From a virus, in IMG/VR virus record IMGVR_UViG_3300032331_002803, positions 1 to 33,411 of that record: a stretch of 33,411 bases of DNA; one strand, 5' to 3'. Below the pieces are notes generated by a model that had not been told where the DNA came from, made no database searches, and worked only from the letters and a program-made list of their open reading frames with translations. Position numbers and translations under genes: made by a program. Shown one piece after another: positions 1-7,000 of the stretch. Position 1 is the stretch's first letter, and each line of letters opens with the position of its first letter.

Positions 1-59
1 GTATCTACGGCAAGGGCGCCTGAACTTATATGCCGTACCCGATAATGCCTGGGCGGGGG
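1..59. other. Candidate cos / terminase recognition region
   Basis: This non-coding stretch lies just beyond the stop of the HNH gene. It contains a perfect 7-bp inverted repeat, TACGGCA at 6-12 and TGCCGTA at 31-37, enclosing the palindrome GGCGCC at 15-20. A GC-rich run follows at about 47-58 in an otherwise AT-rich genome. If the genome closes on itself, this DNA would lie between the HNH and small terminase genes, where cohesive-end sites of HNH-encoding siphophages usually lie. The repeats are seen in the sequence; the cos role is inferred, and the exact cut cannot be read from it. Confidence 0.35.
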
Positions 60-359
60 TTAGCCCGAACCTTTTATTGAATTGCAACTTCTGCAAAGGC
101 ATTGCAGGTTTGACCAAATGGATTGACCGCCGTTTTTTTTACTGACTATGTGGTCAGTTGTTAAATCTTTCGTTGATCCGCATTTAAAACAGTAAGGATA
201 AACAGTTCTAAATTCCTTAGATAACTTACGCCATTTAGAATCATAGCCGCGCTGAGTTGGTGTCGGTCTTTGTTTATCTTTTATTCTTTTACAACTAACA
301 CATCTTGCTGACCTGGTAATCACTTGGCAATCAACGCAAGGCCGAGGCAACTTAAACAT
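60..359 (-). CDS. HNH endonuclease
   Basis: This 99-aa HNH nuclease has two CxxC pairs near the N-terminus (CVDC, CVSC) and two later ones (CFKC, CRSC) around the catalytic core TTDHIVSKKNGG. The size and layout match the small phage HNH proteins encoded beside terminase, which in HK97-like phages work with the large terminase to cut the packaging site. It is the last gene of the leftward early operon, and its ATG overlaps the stop of the endonuclease VII gene. On a circular map it would directly precede the small terminase gene, which fits that role. The family call is firm; the packaging role is inferred from position. Confidence 0.9.
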   Translation of the reverse strand: MFKLPRPCVDCQVITRSARCVSCKRIKDKQRPTPTQRGYDSKWRKLSKEFRTVYPYCFKCGSTKDLTTDHIVSKKNGGQSIWSNLQCLCRSCNSIKGSG

Positions 360-732
360 TGTGCCTGGCTATGTACATTAAGGCACGATGTAAATTACTC
401 AGTGAATCTTTGAAGTGTCCTAATCCCATATTGCAATTGGTACAAAGTAATCCACGAATCTTTTTAGTTTTGTAATCGTGATCTACATTTAATAATGATT
501 TATATTCCGCAGCATTTGTGCCACATATAGCGCATTGGTTGTTTTGCGTTTCGAGTATCTTTTTATATTCAGCATCCGATATATCAATAAGCCTGCGATA
601 CTTACTGCGACAACTCCTGCAAGTATGATATAAACCATTTGATTTCTTACGATCTTTGTGGAATCTATGTAATGGTAAATCTAATTTACAATGCCTGCAA
701 TTTTGCAGATCATTCTGAATCCTCATCATCAT
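352..732 (-). CDS. Recombination endonuclease VII-like nuclease
   Basis: This 126-aa protein is of the T4 gp49 (endonuclease VII) family, which resolves Holliday junctions and branched DNA before packaging. The family signature is clear in the C-terminal half: a CAIC zinc pair, then VDHDYKT, RGLLC and CNMGLGHFKD, supplying the catalytic Asp-His residues and the second zinc pair (LLCTNC). An extra N-terminal knuckle has CRHC and CRSC pairs. The start is one of three consecutive ATG codons, all within the end of the preceding gene. The phage also encodes a second, unrelated resolvase-like protein at 9575-9922. Confidence 0.88.
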   Translation of the reverse strand: MMMRIQNDLQNCRHCKLDLPLHRFHKDRKKSNGLYHTCRSCRSKYRRLIDISDAEYKKILETQNNQCAICGTNAAEYKSLLNVDHDYKTKKIRGLLCTNCNMGLGHFKDSLSNLHRALMYIARHNV

Positions 733-910
733 CTACATCACTGTAATTCGTATAAGGCGCAAGGCGATCCTCTGGTGGTAGTGAAAGATATGATTGCAAT
801 GTTGATTGCACTGCACGATTAATTATTGAATCAATTGCATCAAAAGATAAGTTTTGATCAGTAGCAATCTCAGTTGCAACATCACCAATTTTAATTATGA
901 TGTTTAACAT
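710..910 (-). CDS. Small acidic-tailed hypothetical protein
   Basis: This 66-aa protein is one I do not recognise. It is predicted to be mainly helical and ends in a strongly acidic tail (DVDDDEDSE). It overlaps both neighbours: its start overlaps the end of the 904-1215 gene, and its last 23 nt overlap the endonuclease VII gene. This tight packing is the main argument that it is real. Function unknown. Confidence 0.6.
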   Translation of the reverse strand: MLNIIIKIGDVATEIATDQNLSFDAIDSIINRAVQSTLQSYLSLPPEDRLAPYTNYSDVDDDEDSE

Positions 911-1215
911 TTTGTAAGTTCTGATCTGGAATCTAATAGATCATCAATAAACTTATTTACTATTTCGCGTTGGCGATGTGTAAAGGCTGGATCATTACGA
1001 GTGCGAGAAGCATGAATAAGGGCTTCATCTATTTCGGTTAAATCCTCAACTTCTCCATTCATAACTTTTCCAACCAATAAAGAAACCCTAGACAATTTGG
1101 CTAGGGCTTTCGCAGAGATAGTAAAATCTGCTAACGCAAGTGTAACACAAAAGAGTGAAAACTTATGCAAATTAAAGTTGGTTACTTCTGGCTTTGATGA
1201 TTGCAGAGAGATCAT
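904..1215 (-). CDS. Hypothetical protein
   Basis: This 103-aa protein has no motif I recognise. It looks predominantly alpha-helical and soluble, with one moderately hydrophobic stretch at about residues 20-50. The chosen ATG lies 9 nt after a GAGG-like ribosome site and leaves a 44-nt overlap with the upstream zinc/HTH gene, longer than usual here, so a later start is possible. The next gene begins within its stop codon. Probably part of the early regulatory or replication cluster. Confidence 0.6.
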   Translation of the reverse strand: MISLQSSKPEVTNFNLHKFSLFCVTLALADFTISAKALAKLSRVSLLVGKVMNGEVEDLTEIDEALIHASRTRNDPAFTHRQREIVNKFIDDLLDSRSELTKC

Positions 1216-1918
1216 AAAGACTACCTCGCCTTTCTACCTTATGGGTTTTAATTAAGTTGTAAACAGTTCGTTCGGTAGTTCCCATCCAAGCCGCTATTGC
1301 CTCAACATCTAGGTAAAACTTTTTATTAGGGTTACTCATTGCTAAGGCAATTAACCTAAGCACTGACCAACTCTGTTTACATCCGAAGCAAGAAACATCA
1401 TCCATAAGATTTTCTACATCAATTACAACAAACCTTTTGCAATCATCTGTTGGGCAAGGAATCCTTCTTGCCTGTTCAGTAAATCTTTTTGCAGCCGATC
1501 TGCCTTTTGCATGGAGGCCATAAACCTCACTAGCAAATTCTACCGCCCATTCTTGGCTAAGGCTCCATTCTAAGTGGGAGCAGTGGAAATCCACTGTTGC
1601 CTGCACCTCAGCATCAATGGTTGGCTCTTTGGGTACCAGCGCAGGTGGGGTTAGTTTCCTATCTGATCTAATGATTACTTCCCAAGAATGCAGGGTTCGC
1701 AGTAGGTCAGTAGCCACTGAAAAATCCAGCGCTGCTACATTCACCCCAATACTTCTCTCAGCGCTTACCTTGCCTGAGCCGCTTCTGCCTGGGGTAATAA
1801 ACATCTGCGATTCAAAATGCAGGTCAGGTAATTCAACTAAGGAGGATTTAACTTTCATAAAGCAAGAACGGCAGGCGCCTTCTCTCTCGGTTACTCGACT
1901 ACATACTTGGCAGTTCAT
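1172..1918 (-). CDS. Zinc-ribbon and helix-turn-helix DNA-binding protein
   Basis: This 248-aa protein appears to combine two zinc-binding elements with a C-terminal winged-helix or excisionase-like HTH. The first four Cys lie at about residues 3, 6, 16 and 19; a second cluster (CPTDDC then CFGC) lies in the middle. The HTH at about residues 205-245 has the segment AAWMGTTERTVYNLIKTHKV followed by a basic wing. Proteins of this layout occur in many actinophage early regions beside primase genes. A role in regulating early transcription or replication is inferred. Its ATG overlaps the stop of the upstream 1918-2271 gene. Confidence 0.7.
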   Translation of the reverse strand: MNCQVCSRVTEREGACRSCFMKVKSSLVELPDLHFESQMFITPGRSGSGKVSAERSIGVNVAALDFSVATDLLRTLHSWEVIIRSDRKLTPPALVPKEPTIDAEVQATVDFHCSHLEWSLSQEWAVEFASEVYGLHAKGRSAAKRFTEQARRIPCPTDDCKRFVVIDVENLMDDVSCFGCKQSWSVLRLIALAMSNPNKKFYLDVEAIAAWMGTTERTVYNLIKTHKVERRGSLYDLSAIIKARSNQL

Positions 1919-2271
1919 CAGAAGGGTATCTCCTCTAGCATTGGTTTGTGGTTGATCTTGCGATTCCAGTAATCAGGTGGCTCAGTTTCAAATAAGGTAA
2001 ATGTGCTGCATTTGTGTTCAGCCAGAATTACTCTCTCTGGTTTAAATTCTGATCCAATCACATAAGCACCCATTCTTGGGGTTACCTCAAAACTAACTAA
2101 AGTTCGATGGGCTTCATAGGTTCTAATCTGGCTAACCTTCTTAACTATCTCCTCTAAAATGTTGAGCCTCTCTATATCAAGTTTTGTTGGGAAGCCAGCA
2201 GATGAATGACCTGACCAAATAAGTTTTCCACAGGCTCTGCAATTTATAGGTTTAAAGTCTAAATAGTTCAT
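1918..2271 (-). CDS. Hypothetical protein with N-terminal zinc knuckle
   Basis: This 117-aa protein has one CxxC pair near the N-terminus (CRACGKLIW) and a lone Cys later (HKCSTF), suggesting a partial metal site. Otherwise I do not recognise it. It is the first gene downstream of the iteron/DnaA-box region and overlaps the zinc/HTH gene by an ATGA junction, so the two are probably co-translated. A link to replication is suggested only by position. Confidence 0.65.
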   Translation of the reverse strand: MNYLDFKPINCRACGKLIWSGHSSAGFPTKLDIERLNILEEIVKKVSQIRTYEAHRTLVSFEVTPRMGAYVIGSEFKPERVILAEHKCSTFTLFETEPPDYWNRKINHKPMLEEIPF

Positions 2272-2291
2272 AGCACCGATCCTCTACGCAT

Positions 2292-2400
2292 ACCGAACCA
2301 CCGATCCGCCTCCCCCCTATAAGGGGGGGAAGGCGCGGATCGGTTATATGGCAGGAATCCGCAGGTTCGGCGGATCGGTTGCGGATCGGCGGATCGGTTG
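2292..2400. repeat. GCGGATCGGTT iterons and G/C hairpin (candidate origin)
   Basis: This gene-free stretch holds an 11-mer, GCGGATCGGTT, exactly repeated at 2335-2345, 2370-2380 and 2389-2399. A near copy (GCGGATCGGC) lies at 2381-2390 and an inverted copy (ACCGATCCGCC) at 2300-2310. TCCCCCC at 2311-2317 pairs with GGGGGGA at 2324-2330, and the flanking inverted iterons extend the hairpin. It is far more GC-rich than its surroundings. Lying directly beyond the primase-polymerase gene and beside a consensus DnaA box, it resembles an iteron-type origin. An operator array is the alternative. Confidence 0.6.
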
Positions 2401-2404
2401 TTTT

Positions 2405-4480
2405 TCATAAGTTATCCACAGGCAAACTCTTTAAATCATTGGCCAAATATTGCATTTCATATTGATACAAAGACTTCTGGCCAACCCTGCGAACTGATAG
2501 GCACCTACGATTTACCAAGGATTCTAAAATTACTTTCATATTATCATTGCCAATAGAATGCCCATCTTTTCGCAATCTAGTTGCAATCTCATTCTTGCCC
2601 ATTTCAACCCCATGCTCTGCCATGAAGGTTGAAACCTGCTCCATTTTCTTTTCGATATTCATAACCTCGGCGGTGGCACCTTCAATAGTTATCTTTATAT
2701 TTCCAGTTGCCAATGCCTTGATATTTGCAACGCCAAGGTTCTTACCCTCCTGGCAAATGGCCCTGACATAGCCAGGGCGATCCTTAGTAACTTTAAGCGC
2801 TAAGGCGCCGTCAATGCCTCTGCCAAATGCAATCTCAACCTCAACTGCTACTGCGCAACCATCAATATCAGCACGCTTTGCTTGGGCGCCGATGGCGTAA
2901 TTTCCACGATTATCTTTAGATTTAGTAACATGATCGATTGTAATAATCGCTGCATTATGCAATCTCAGCGGGCGCAAAACCTCTTGGCTAAATGAGGTGG
3001 CATCTTTGTTCTTTTCTAAATCTAATCCCATAATGTTCATTGCAGCGTTTACTCCATCAACAACGATAAGAGAGGGTTTATACTCATCGATTTTGGTCAG
3101 CAAAGCCTCTCTAGCGCCTGCCGTTAGCGCTTCAGTAGGGTTACTATACAGAAAACTTTTAAAGTGTCTTAAATCGGCTCCTAGCGTCTTTAAGCGATTA
3201 TAGATTCCTCGAACTGAATCCTCGAAGTCTAAATAAAAAACAGTGTTGCCTTTATCTAACTCTTGGCGAACTGCCTCAAGTGCTACCCAGGTTTTGCCTG
3301 ATTCTGATTCACCAAATAGTGCGTTGATCTTGCCAGCGTAGAAAATACAATGCCCATCAAGGCGAGCAAGAATTGATGGCTCTGGTTCATCAAAGATATT
3401 GTCGGCGTTAATAAAATCTGGAATCCAAGTTGAGGTTGTTACCTCCTCATTCTCATCCCGCAAGGTAACTAGGGATGGTGAGTGAGTTTGTAGATTTGCT
3501 AAGGTGTTAAGTTCTATCGGCTTGCCGTAGCCCTGGCTTCGCAAGGCAGATGCAGCAGCCTTGAAATCGCCATTGTGTTCTAGAGTTGCGTAGGCGGCGA
3601 ACTTGGAATAGGAATGCTCTGATTCAAATATTGTGGATGTGGTGAAAACATACAAATTATCTTTGCCGTTAAAGTTTGTTGTTGCTGAGATGCCTTCATC
3701 TTTTCCTGGGCGACGCCAGGCGGTTGCATCGTTCTTGGTGTAAACCTTCGACCAACCAAGGGGAGTTAGAATTTGATCCCAAGAAACTTTAGAGTTGTAA
3801 TCATCTCCTGGCAGTGAAAGATTAACCTCTCGGCTTTTTATTTCCTGAGCAATGTTTTCAACCTTTGGCATCTCATCAAAGCATTTAAAGATTGAGAACA
3901 GGGCTTCACGCTCTGCGAGTGTAATAGTAGGAATTGTGGCGATGGAGCCACTTAACATTTTCCAAGGCTCACCTGATGGATGGCAAGTACCTGCTGATGG
4001 AGCCAGGATTACAAAGCCGCCTTCACCTCTAGTTTCACAAAGTACATCAACGCCGCCGTTCTCACCTGGGCGCCTTGCTAATTTTTGATTGCCAGGAACT
4101 AATCCATCTTTGATTCGGTATAGCCAATGTATGCCACCTGATGGTGTAACTTCGCAATAGCCATCTTGAATCTTTTGCCAAATCTCACCTAGCCCTGAGT
4201 TCTCAGCCATATCTTTTGCCTGAATGTGAATTTGCGCTGCTACTGCTCTACCTTCAAGTTCTAACATCTCTAGGTTGCCTGATACTGCGCCGCAGATAGC
4301 ACCAACACCTTGCTGAGTTCCTTTACTAAACCAATCAACTAACTCTTGAGTTGTAGGGCGTTCCTCTTGATATTTGCGCCAAGTAAATGGTGCAGGCTTT
4401 TTAGAACCATCAAGTGAAACAGGAACTACTGAGATTCCTTCTTTGGCTAATTGCAGCGCCGATAGGTAAATATCGTTCAT
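2405..4480 (-). CDS. Bifunctional primase-polymerase / RecA-fold ATPase
   Basis: This is the central replication enzyme, about 691 aa from the ATG at 4480. Residues 1 to about 195 form a prim-pol domain like that of phage and plasmid primases, with acidic strand MLELEG, the motif TPSGGIHWLYR and GGVDVLCETRGEGGFVILAPS-type core elements. Residues about 380-560 form a RecA-like ATPase with Walker A GESESGKT and Walker B SLIVVDG, and the tail resembles a winged helix. It should prime and help unwind phage DNA. A TTG codon 15 nt upstream is in frame, but the ATGA overlap with the 46-aa zinc-ribbon gene makes ATG at 4480 the better start. Confidence 0.88.
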   Translation of the reverse strand: MNDIYLSALQLAKEGISVVPVSLDGSKKPAPFTWRKYQEERPTTQELVDWFSKGTQQGVGAICGAVSGNLEMLELEGRAVAAQIHIQAKDMAENSGLGEIWQKIQDGYCEVTPSGGIHWLYRIKDGLVPGNQKLARRPGENGGVDVLCETRGEGGFVILAPSAGTCHPSGEPWKMLSGSIATIPTITLAEREALFSIFKCFDEMPKVENIAQEIKSREVNLSLPGDDYNSKVSWDQILTPLGWSKVYTKNDATAWRRPGKDEGISATTNFNGKDNLYVFTTSTIFESEHSYSKFAAYATLEHNGDFKAAASALRSQGYGKPIELNTLANLQTHSPSLVTLRDENEEVTTSTWIPDFINADNIFDEPEPSILARLDGHCIFYAGKINALFGESESGKTWVALEAVRQELDKGNTVFYLDFEDSVRGIYNRLKTLGADLRHFKSFLYSNPTEALTAGAREALLTKIDEYKPSLIVVDGVNAAMNIMGLDLEKNKDATSFSQEVLRPLRLHNAAIITIDHVTKSKDNRGNYAIGAQAKRADIDGCAVAVEVEIAFGRGIDGALALKVTKDRPGYVRAICQEGKNLGVANIKALATGNIKITIEGATAEVMNIEKKMEQVSTFMAEHGVEMGKNEIATRLRKDGHSIGNDNMKVILESLVNRRCLSVRRVGQKSLYQYEMQYLANDLKSLPVDNL
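2412..2420 (+). promoter_or_regulatory. DnaA box TTATCCACA
   Basis: This is an exact match to the classic DnaA box TTATCCACA. It lies within the last codons of the primase-polymerase gene, 12 nt from the last iteron. One 9-mer could occur by chance in 33 kb, but its placement beside the iterons and the replication gene supports a role in host DnaA recruitment. Confidence 0.45.
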
Positions 4481-4617
4481 TTGCAAGTACCGCAATAATT
4501 ATTGCTCCGAATATTATCTTTGGTAATAAAAAGTGGTTTAGAGCAATGGTAACAATTTAATAAGATGTAGGGCTTGCCTGTTTGTTCGAAGTAAAAAGGT
4601 AATCTAAATTTTATCAT
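4477..4617 (-). CDS. Small zinc-ribbon protein
   Basis: This 46-aa protein is short but convincing. It has two CxxC pairs, NCYHC at about residues 21-25 and YCGTC at 41-45, consistent with one structural zinc. It begins inside the last codons of the upstream methyltransferase gene, and its stop forms ATGA with the primase-polymerase start, filling an otherwise unexplained gap. Such miniature zinc ribbons often act as nucleic-acid or protein adaptors. The specific role is unknown, but co-translation with the primase is likely. Confidence 0.75.
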   Translation of the reverse strand: MIKFRLPFYFEQTGKPYILLNCYHCSKPLFITKDNIRSNNYCGTCK

Positions 4618-5884
4618 CAGCGCCCCTTTGGTTTATAGCAAACTCAATTCTTGCTTTTGCGATTGGTAAATATTCCTCAGTTAGTTCAATGCCAACAAAG
4701 TTAAAACCTTCATACATAGCAGCCTTGCCAGTTGAACCTGAACCTAAGAATGGGTCGAGTATTGTGCCGTTTGGTGGCGTAATTAATCTGCATAGGTATT
4801 GCATTAGGTCGGTTGGTTTAACAGTTGGGTGATGGTTTCTATTTTTAGTATCCCTACCTTCTGAAATCGATGATGGCTTACCGCTTGTACCATTAGCCGT
4901 TGCGAAAGTAACTACTTGCCGTTCTTGAAATTCATTACACCCCTCATTGCGATCACGCTTGCTAGCCTTAGCGCAGTAAAAGAATCGGGCGGCGCTGCCA
5001 AATCCATCTTTTTCGCCTTGCCCTAAGTATTCAGATGTACCGCCACCAAATTCACCAAAACCAGTTACTTTTGTTTTTGACCAATGCCCACCGCCCGCGT
5101 TGGCAGGAAACAACTCAACAACCTCATAACTGCCATCGTGAATAAAGTTGGCGGGGAATCGGCCAGTGTGATTTTCATAGGTAGATGTATCACTACCACG
5201 ATCAGGTTCACCTCCCGCAAAAGTTCCTTTTGGTGCGTGATGAACCGAAACTGTTTCACTACCAACTCTAGTTCCATCAATATTGATTCCACCTACGCCG
5301 AAAGTTAAAACATTATTAGCAACAGTACCTTCAAATGGCTTTCGAGCCAGCACTATCGGTTCGTGCGCTGGTTTAAGTGCAGTTCCCCAGCCCTGCCATT
5401 GCTTCGCAGCGGCGGTGGCGGGGGCGGTTGGAGTAATCCCATCTCCCCACGCACCATAACGCCCAGTTGATTCAGATTGCGCACCCCTGCGAGTTTCACC
5501 AACAACCTCACGCTCTGCACCTGCTGCCTTATCAATCCCTTTGCTTATGTTATGCGACTTAGGAAACCCACTGCCATAAACCCACATAATCTGATCTCGT
5601 ATTTCAAAGCCTGCATCCTCAATTGCAACCGCCATTCGGTGATAGGTGCGTGAGCCACCGAAGGATAATAAATGCCCACCTGGTTTTAATACACGCAAAA
5701 CTTCTTTCCATAAATTAATATCATTAGCAACACCAGTTGAATCCCAACTCTTACCCATGAAACCTAACTCATAAGGCGGATCAGTAACTATCGAATCAAT
5801 CGAGTTCTCAGCCAGCGTTGGAAGTATCTGCTTTGAGTCGCCATTGTATAAAGTAAATTGCTTGCTACTGTAAAATATCATCAA
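4604..5884 (-). CDS. DNA adenine/cytosine-N methyltransferase (beta class)
   Basis: This 426-aa amino-methyltransferase probably methylates adenine N6, though cytosine N4 is possible. Motif IV, DPPY, is at residues 35-38 near the N-terminus. The AdoMet-binding motif DPFLGSGSTG lies near the C-terminus after HPTVKP, the order of the beta class. The long middle section would be the target-recognition domain. It is six bases downstream of a C5 methyltransferase gene. No restriction enzyme is recognisable nearby, so both are probably orphan enzymes protecting phage DNA from host restriction. Two adjacent ATG codons are possible starts. Confidence 0.9.
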   Translation of the reverse strand: MMIFYSSKQFTLYNGDSKQILPTLAENSIDSIVTDPPYELGFMGKSWDSTGVANDINLWKEVLRVLKPGGHLLSFGGSRTYHRMAVAIEDAGFEIRDQIMWVYGSGFPKSHNISKGIDKAAGAEREVVGETRRGAQSESTGRYGAWGDGITPTAPATAAAKQWQGWGTALKPAHEPIVLARKPFEGTVANNVLTFGVGGINIDGTRVGSETVSVHHAPKGTFAGGEPDRGSDTSTYENHTGRFPANFIHDGSYEVVELFPANAGGGHWSKTKVTGFGEFGGGTSEYLGQGEKDGFGSAARFFYCAKASKRDRNEGCNEFQERQVVTFATANGTSGKPSSISEGRDTKNRNHHPTVKPTDLMQYLCRLITPPNGTILDPFLGSGSTGKAAMYEGFNFVGIELTEEYLPIAKARIEFAINQRGADDKI

Positions 5885-5890
5885 CGCCCC

Positions 5891-6877
5891 CTAGAATAAT
5901 GTTTCATTTATACGATCACTGGCTGTTAATGTATAACTTGGATCATTTTCACCTAAGAATCCTGAGCCACCTGGGCCAGCAGTTTCTTTTCTGCCAATCA
6001 TTGCGCCGTGCATTGAATAGGCAACAACCATTTGCATTTGATTTTTGTCAGGCATTCGCTGTTCATTTGATTTTACTGTAAGAGTTGAGGCGGTTTGACT
6101 ACCATCCCACCAGGTTGGGATTAATGGAACATTATTGCCACCAGTTCCCATTAAAGCAGATAAAGTTTGTGTGTTGTTTTCATAAACTCTAACTACATCT
6201 CTGCGCTGGGAAATATCAAAACTTACTCCTGATTTATCATATTCCTCAAAGCCTTTATCAATGATTTTGGTAAAATTTTTTGCCTTTTTTCTGCTCTTGC
6301 TAAAATGCCCGATGCTGCTTTCGGTGAGAGCCAATATTTCCGCAGGTGTTCTCCCTGAATCTCCAGCACATCCGACAATAAAGACCCTTCGCCTTCTTTG
6401 TGGAACTCCGAAGTGCTGAGCGTCGAAAACTCTATATGCGACCCCATACCCGCGCTCAACCAGCGCCCCGATGACGGCTCCCATATCTGTTCCTTTGTTA
6501 GATGACAACAATCCAACAACATTTTCGAGGATGAAGTATTTGGCTTTTGTTTCATCAAGCAATCGCACGATTTCATAGAATAATCCTGATCTATTTCCAT
6601 CAAGACCTGCTCTTTTTCCTGCAACTGATAAATCTTGGCAAGGGAATCCCCCTGTAATGATTCCATTCTCTGGATCAAATCCTGCATTGATAAGTTGCTC
6701 ACCTGTTACCCCTTTCACATCATTAAATAGTTTTGAATATGGAAACTGTTTTGCAAGTATTGCAGATGCTTTAGGATCAATTTCAACACTAGCCACAACT
6801 TTTACTCCGCTGCGTTCTAGCGCTAAATCAAAACCACCTACACCTGCAAATAATGAAACTGCTGTTAATTGATTCAT
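5891..6877 (-). CDS. C5-cytosine DNA methyltransferase, C-terminally short
   Basis: This enzyme, about 328 aa from the ATG at 6877, has the N-terminal C5 motifs: motif I SLFAGVGGFDLALE, catalytic motif IV GFPCQDLS (Cys80), motif VI ENV and motif VIII QRRRR. It then runs into a target-recognition region and stops at TLTASDRINETLF. Family members normally continue for tens of residues with motif IX (RRLTxxExxRLQGFP type) and motif X (GNSV type). Neither is present here or in the reading frames just downstream. An in-frame TTG at 6925 lies inside the tRNA-like element, so I prefer the ATG, which follows GGGGTGAG. Confidence 0.85.
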   Translation of the reverse strand: MNQLTAVSLFAGVGGFDLALERSGVKVVASVEIDPKASAILAKQFPYSKLFNDVKGVTGEQLINAGFDPENGIITGGFPCQDLSVAGKRAGLDGNRSGLFYEIVRLLDETKAKYFILENVVGLLSSNKGTDMGAVIGALVERGYGVAYRVFDAQHFGVPQRRRRVFIVGCAGDSGRTPAEILALTESSIGHFSKSRKKAKNFTKIIDKGFEEYDKSGVSFDISQRRDVVRVYENNTQTLSALMGTGGNNVPLIPTWWDGSQTASTLTVKSNEQRMPDKNQMQMVVAYSMHGAMIGRKETAGPGGSGFLGENDPSYTLTASDRINETLF

Positions 6878-6903
6878 CTCACCCCAATCAATGTTTGTGT
6901 AGT

Positions 6904-6957
6904 GCAAGTGTTGGAATCGAACCAACTTTTCCCCCAGGAAAGCCGCCAGGCACTTGC
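6904..6957 (-). ncRNA. 54-nt tRNA-like element (acceptor stem plus T-arm)
   Basis: Read on the minus strand, GCAAGTG at 6957-6951 pairs perfectly with CACTTGC at 6910-6904, like a 7-bp acceptor stem. Before the 3' strand is a T-arm with the universal motif GGTTCGATTCC inside a 4-5 bp stem (GTTGG/CCAAC) and 7-nt loop. Only about 24 nt separate acceptor and T-arm, too few for D and anticodon arms; they can form one short hairpin (CTTTCC with GGAAAAG, one bulge). No CCA is encoded. It looks like a minimal tRNA mimic or degenerate tRNA, not a working one. Confidence 0.55.
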
Positions 6958-6960
6958 TAT

Positions 6961-6997
6961 CTTGGCGATTAAAAGGAAGGTTAAAACCGCCAAGAAT
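6961..6997 (-). other. Stem-loop between SSB-like gene and tRNA-like element
   Basis: The repeats CTTGGCG (6961-6967) and CGCCAAG (6988-6994 or close by) form a perfect 7-bp stem enclosing an A-rich loop, and TTAA pairs can extend it. On the minus strand no T-run follows, so it is not a standard terminator. It lies immediately 5' of the tRNA-like element and could be a processing site or mRNA-stabilising structure. Confidence 0.45.
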
Positions 6998-7000
6998 GTT

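Noticed and set aside
1617-1955. Rightward 112-codon ORF
   Set aside because: Antisense to the zinc/HTH gene, which has clear Cys knuckles and HTH; no independent support.
6223-6702. Leftward 159-codon ORF inside the C5 methyltransferase
   Set aside because: It overlaps conserved methyltransferase motifs in another frame and shows no recognisable domain; gene motifs settle the frame.
6878-6925. Longer C5 methyltransferase start at TTG 6925
   Set aside because: The extra codons overlap the tRNA-like T-arm, and motif I begins soon after the ATG at 6877, which has a nearby G-rich ribosome site.
6904-6957. Ordinary tRNA gene or phage attP site at the T-arm motif
   Set aside because: Length is too short for a cloverleaf and no 7-nt anticodon loop can be placed. 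No integrase is present to support an attP role.
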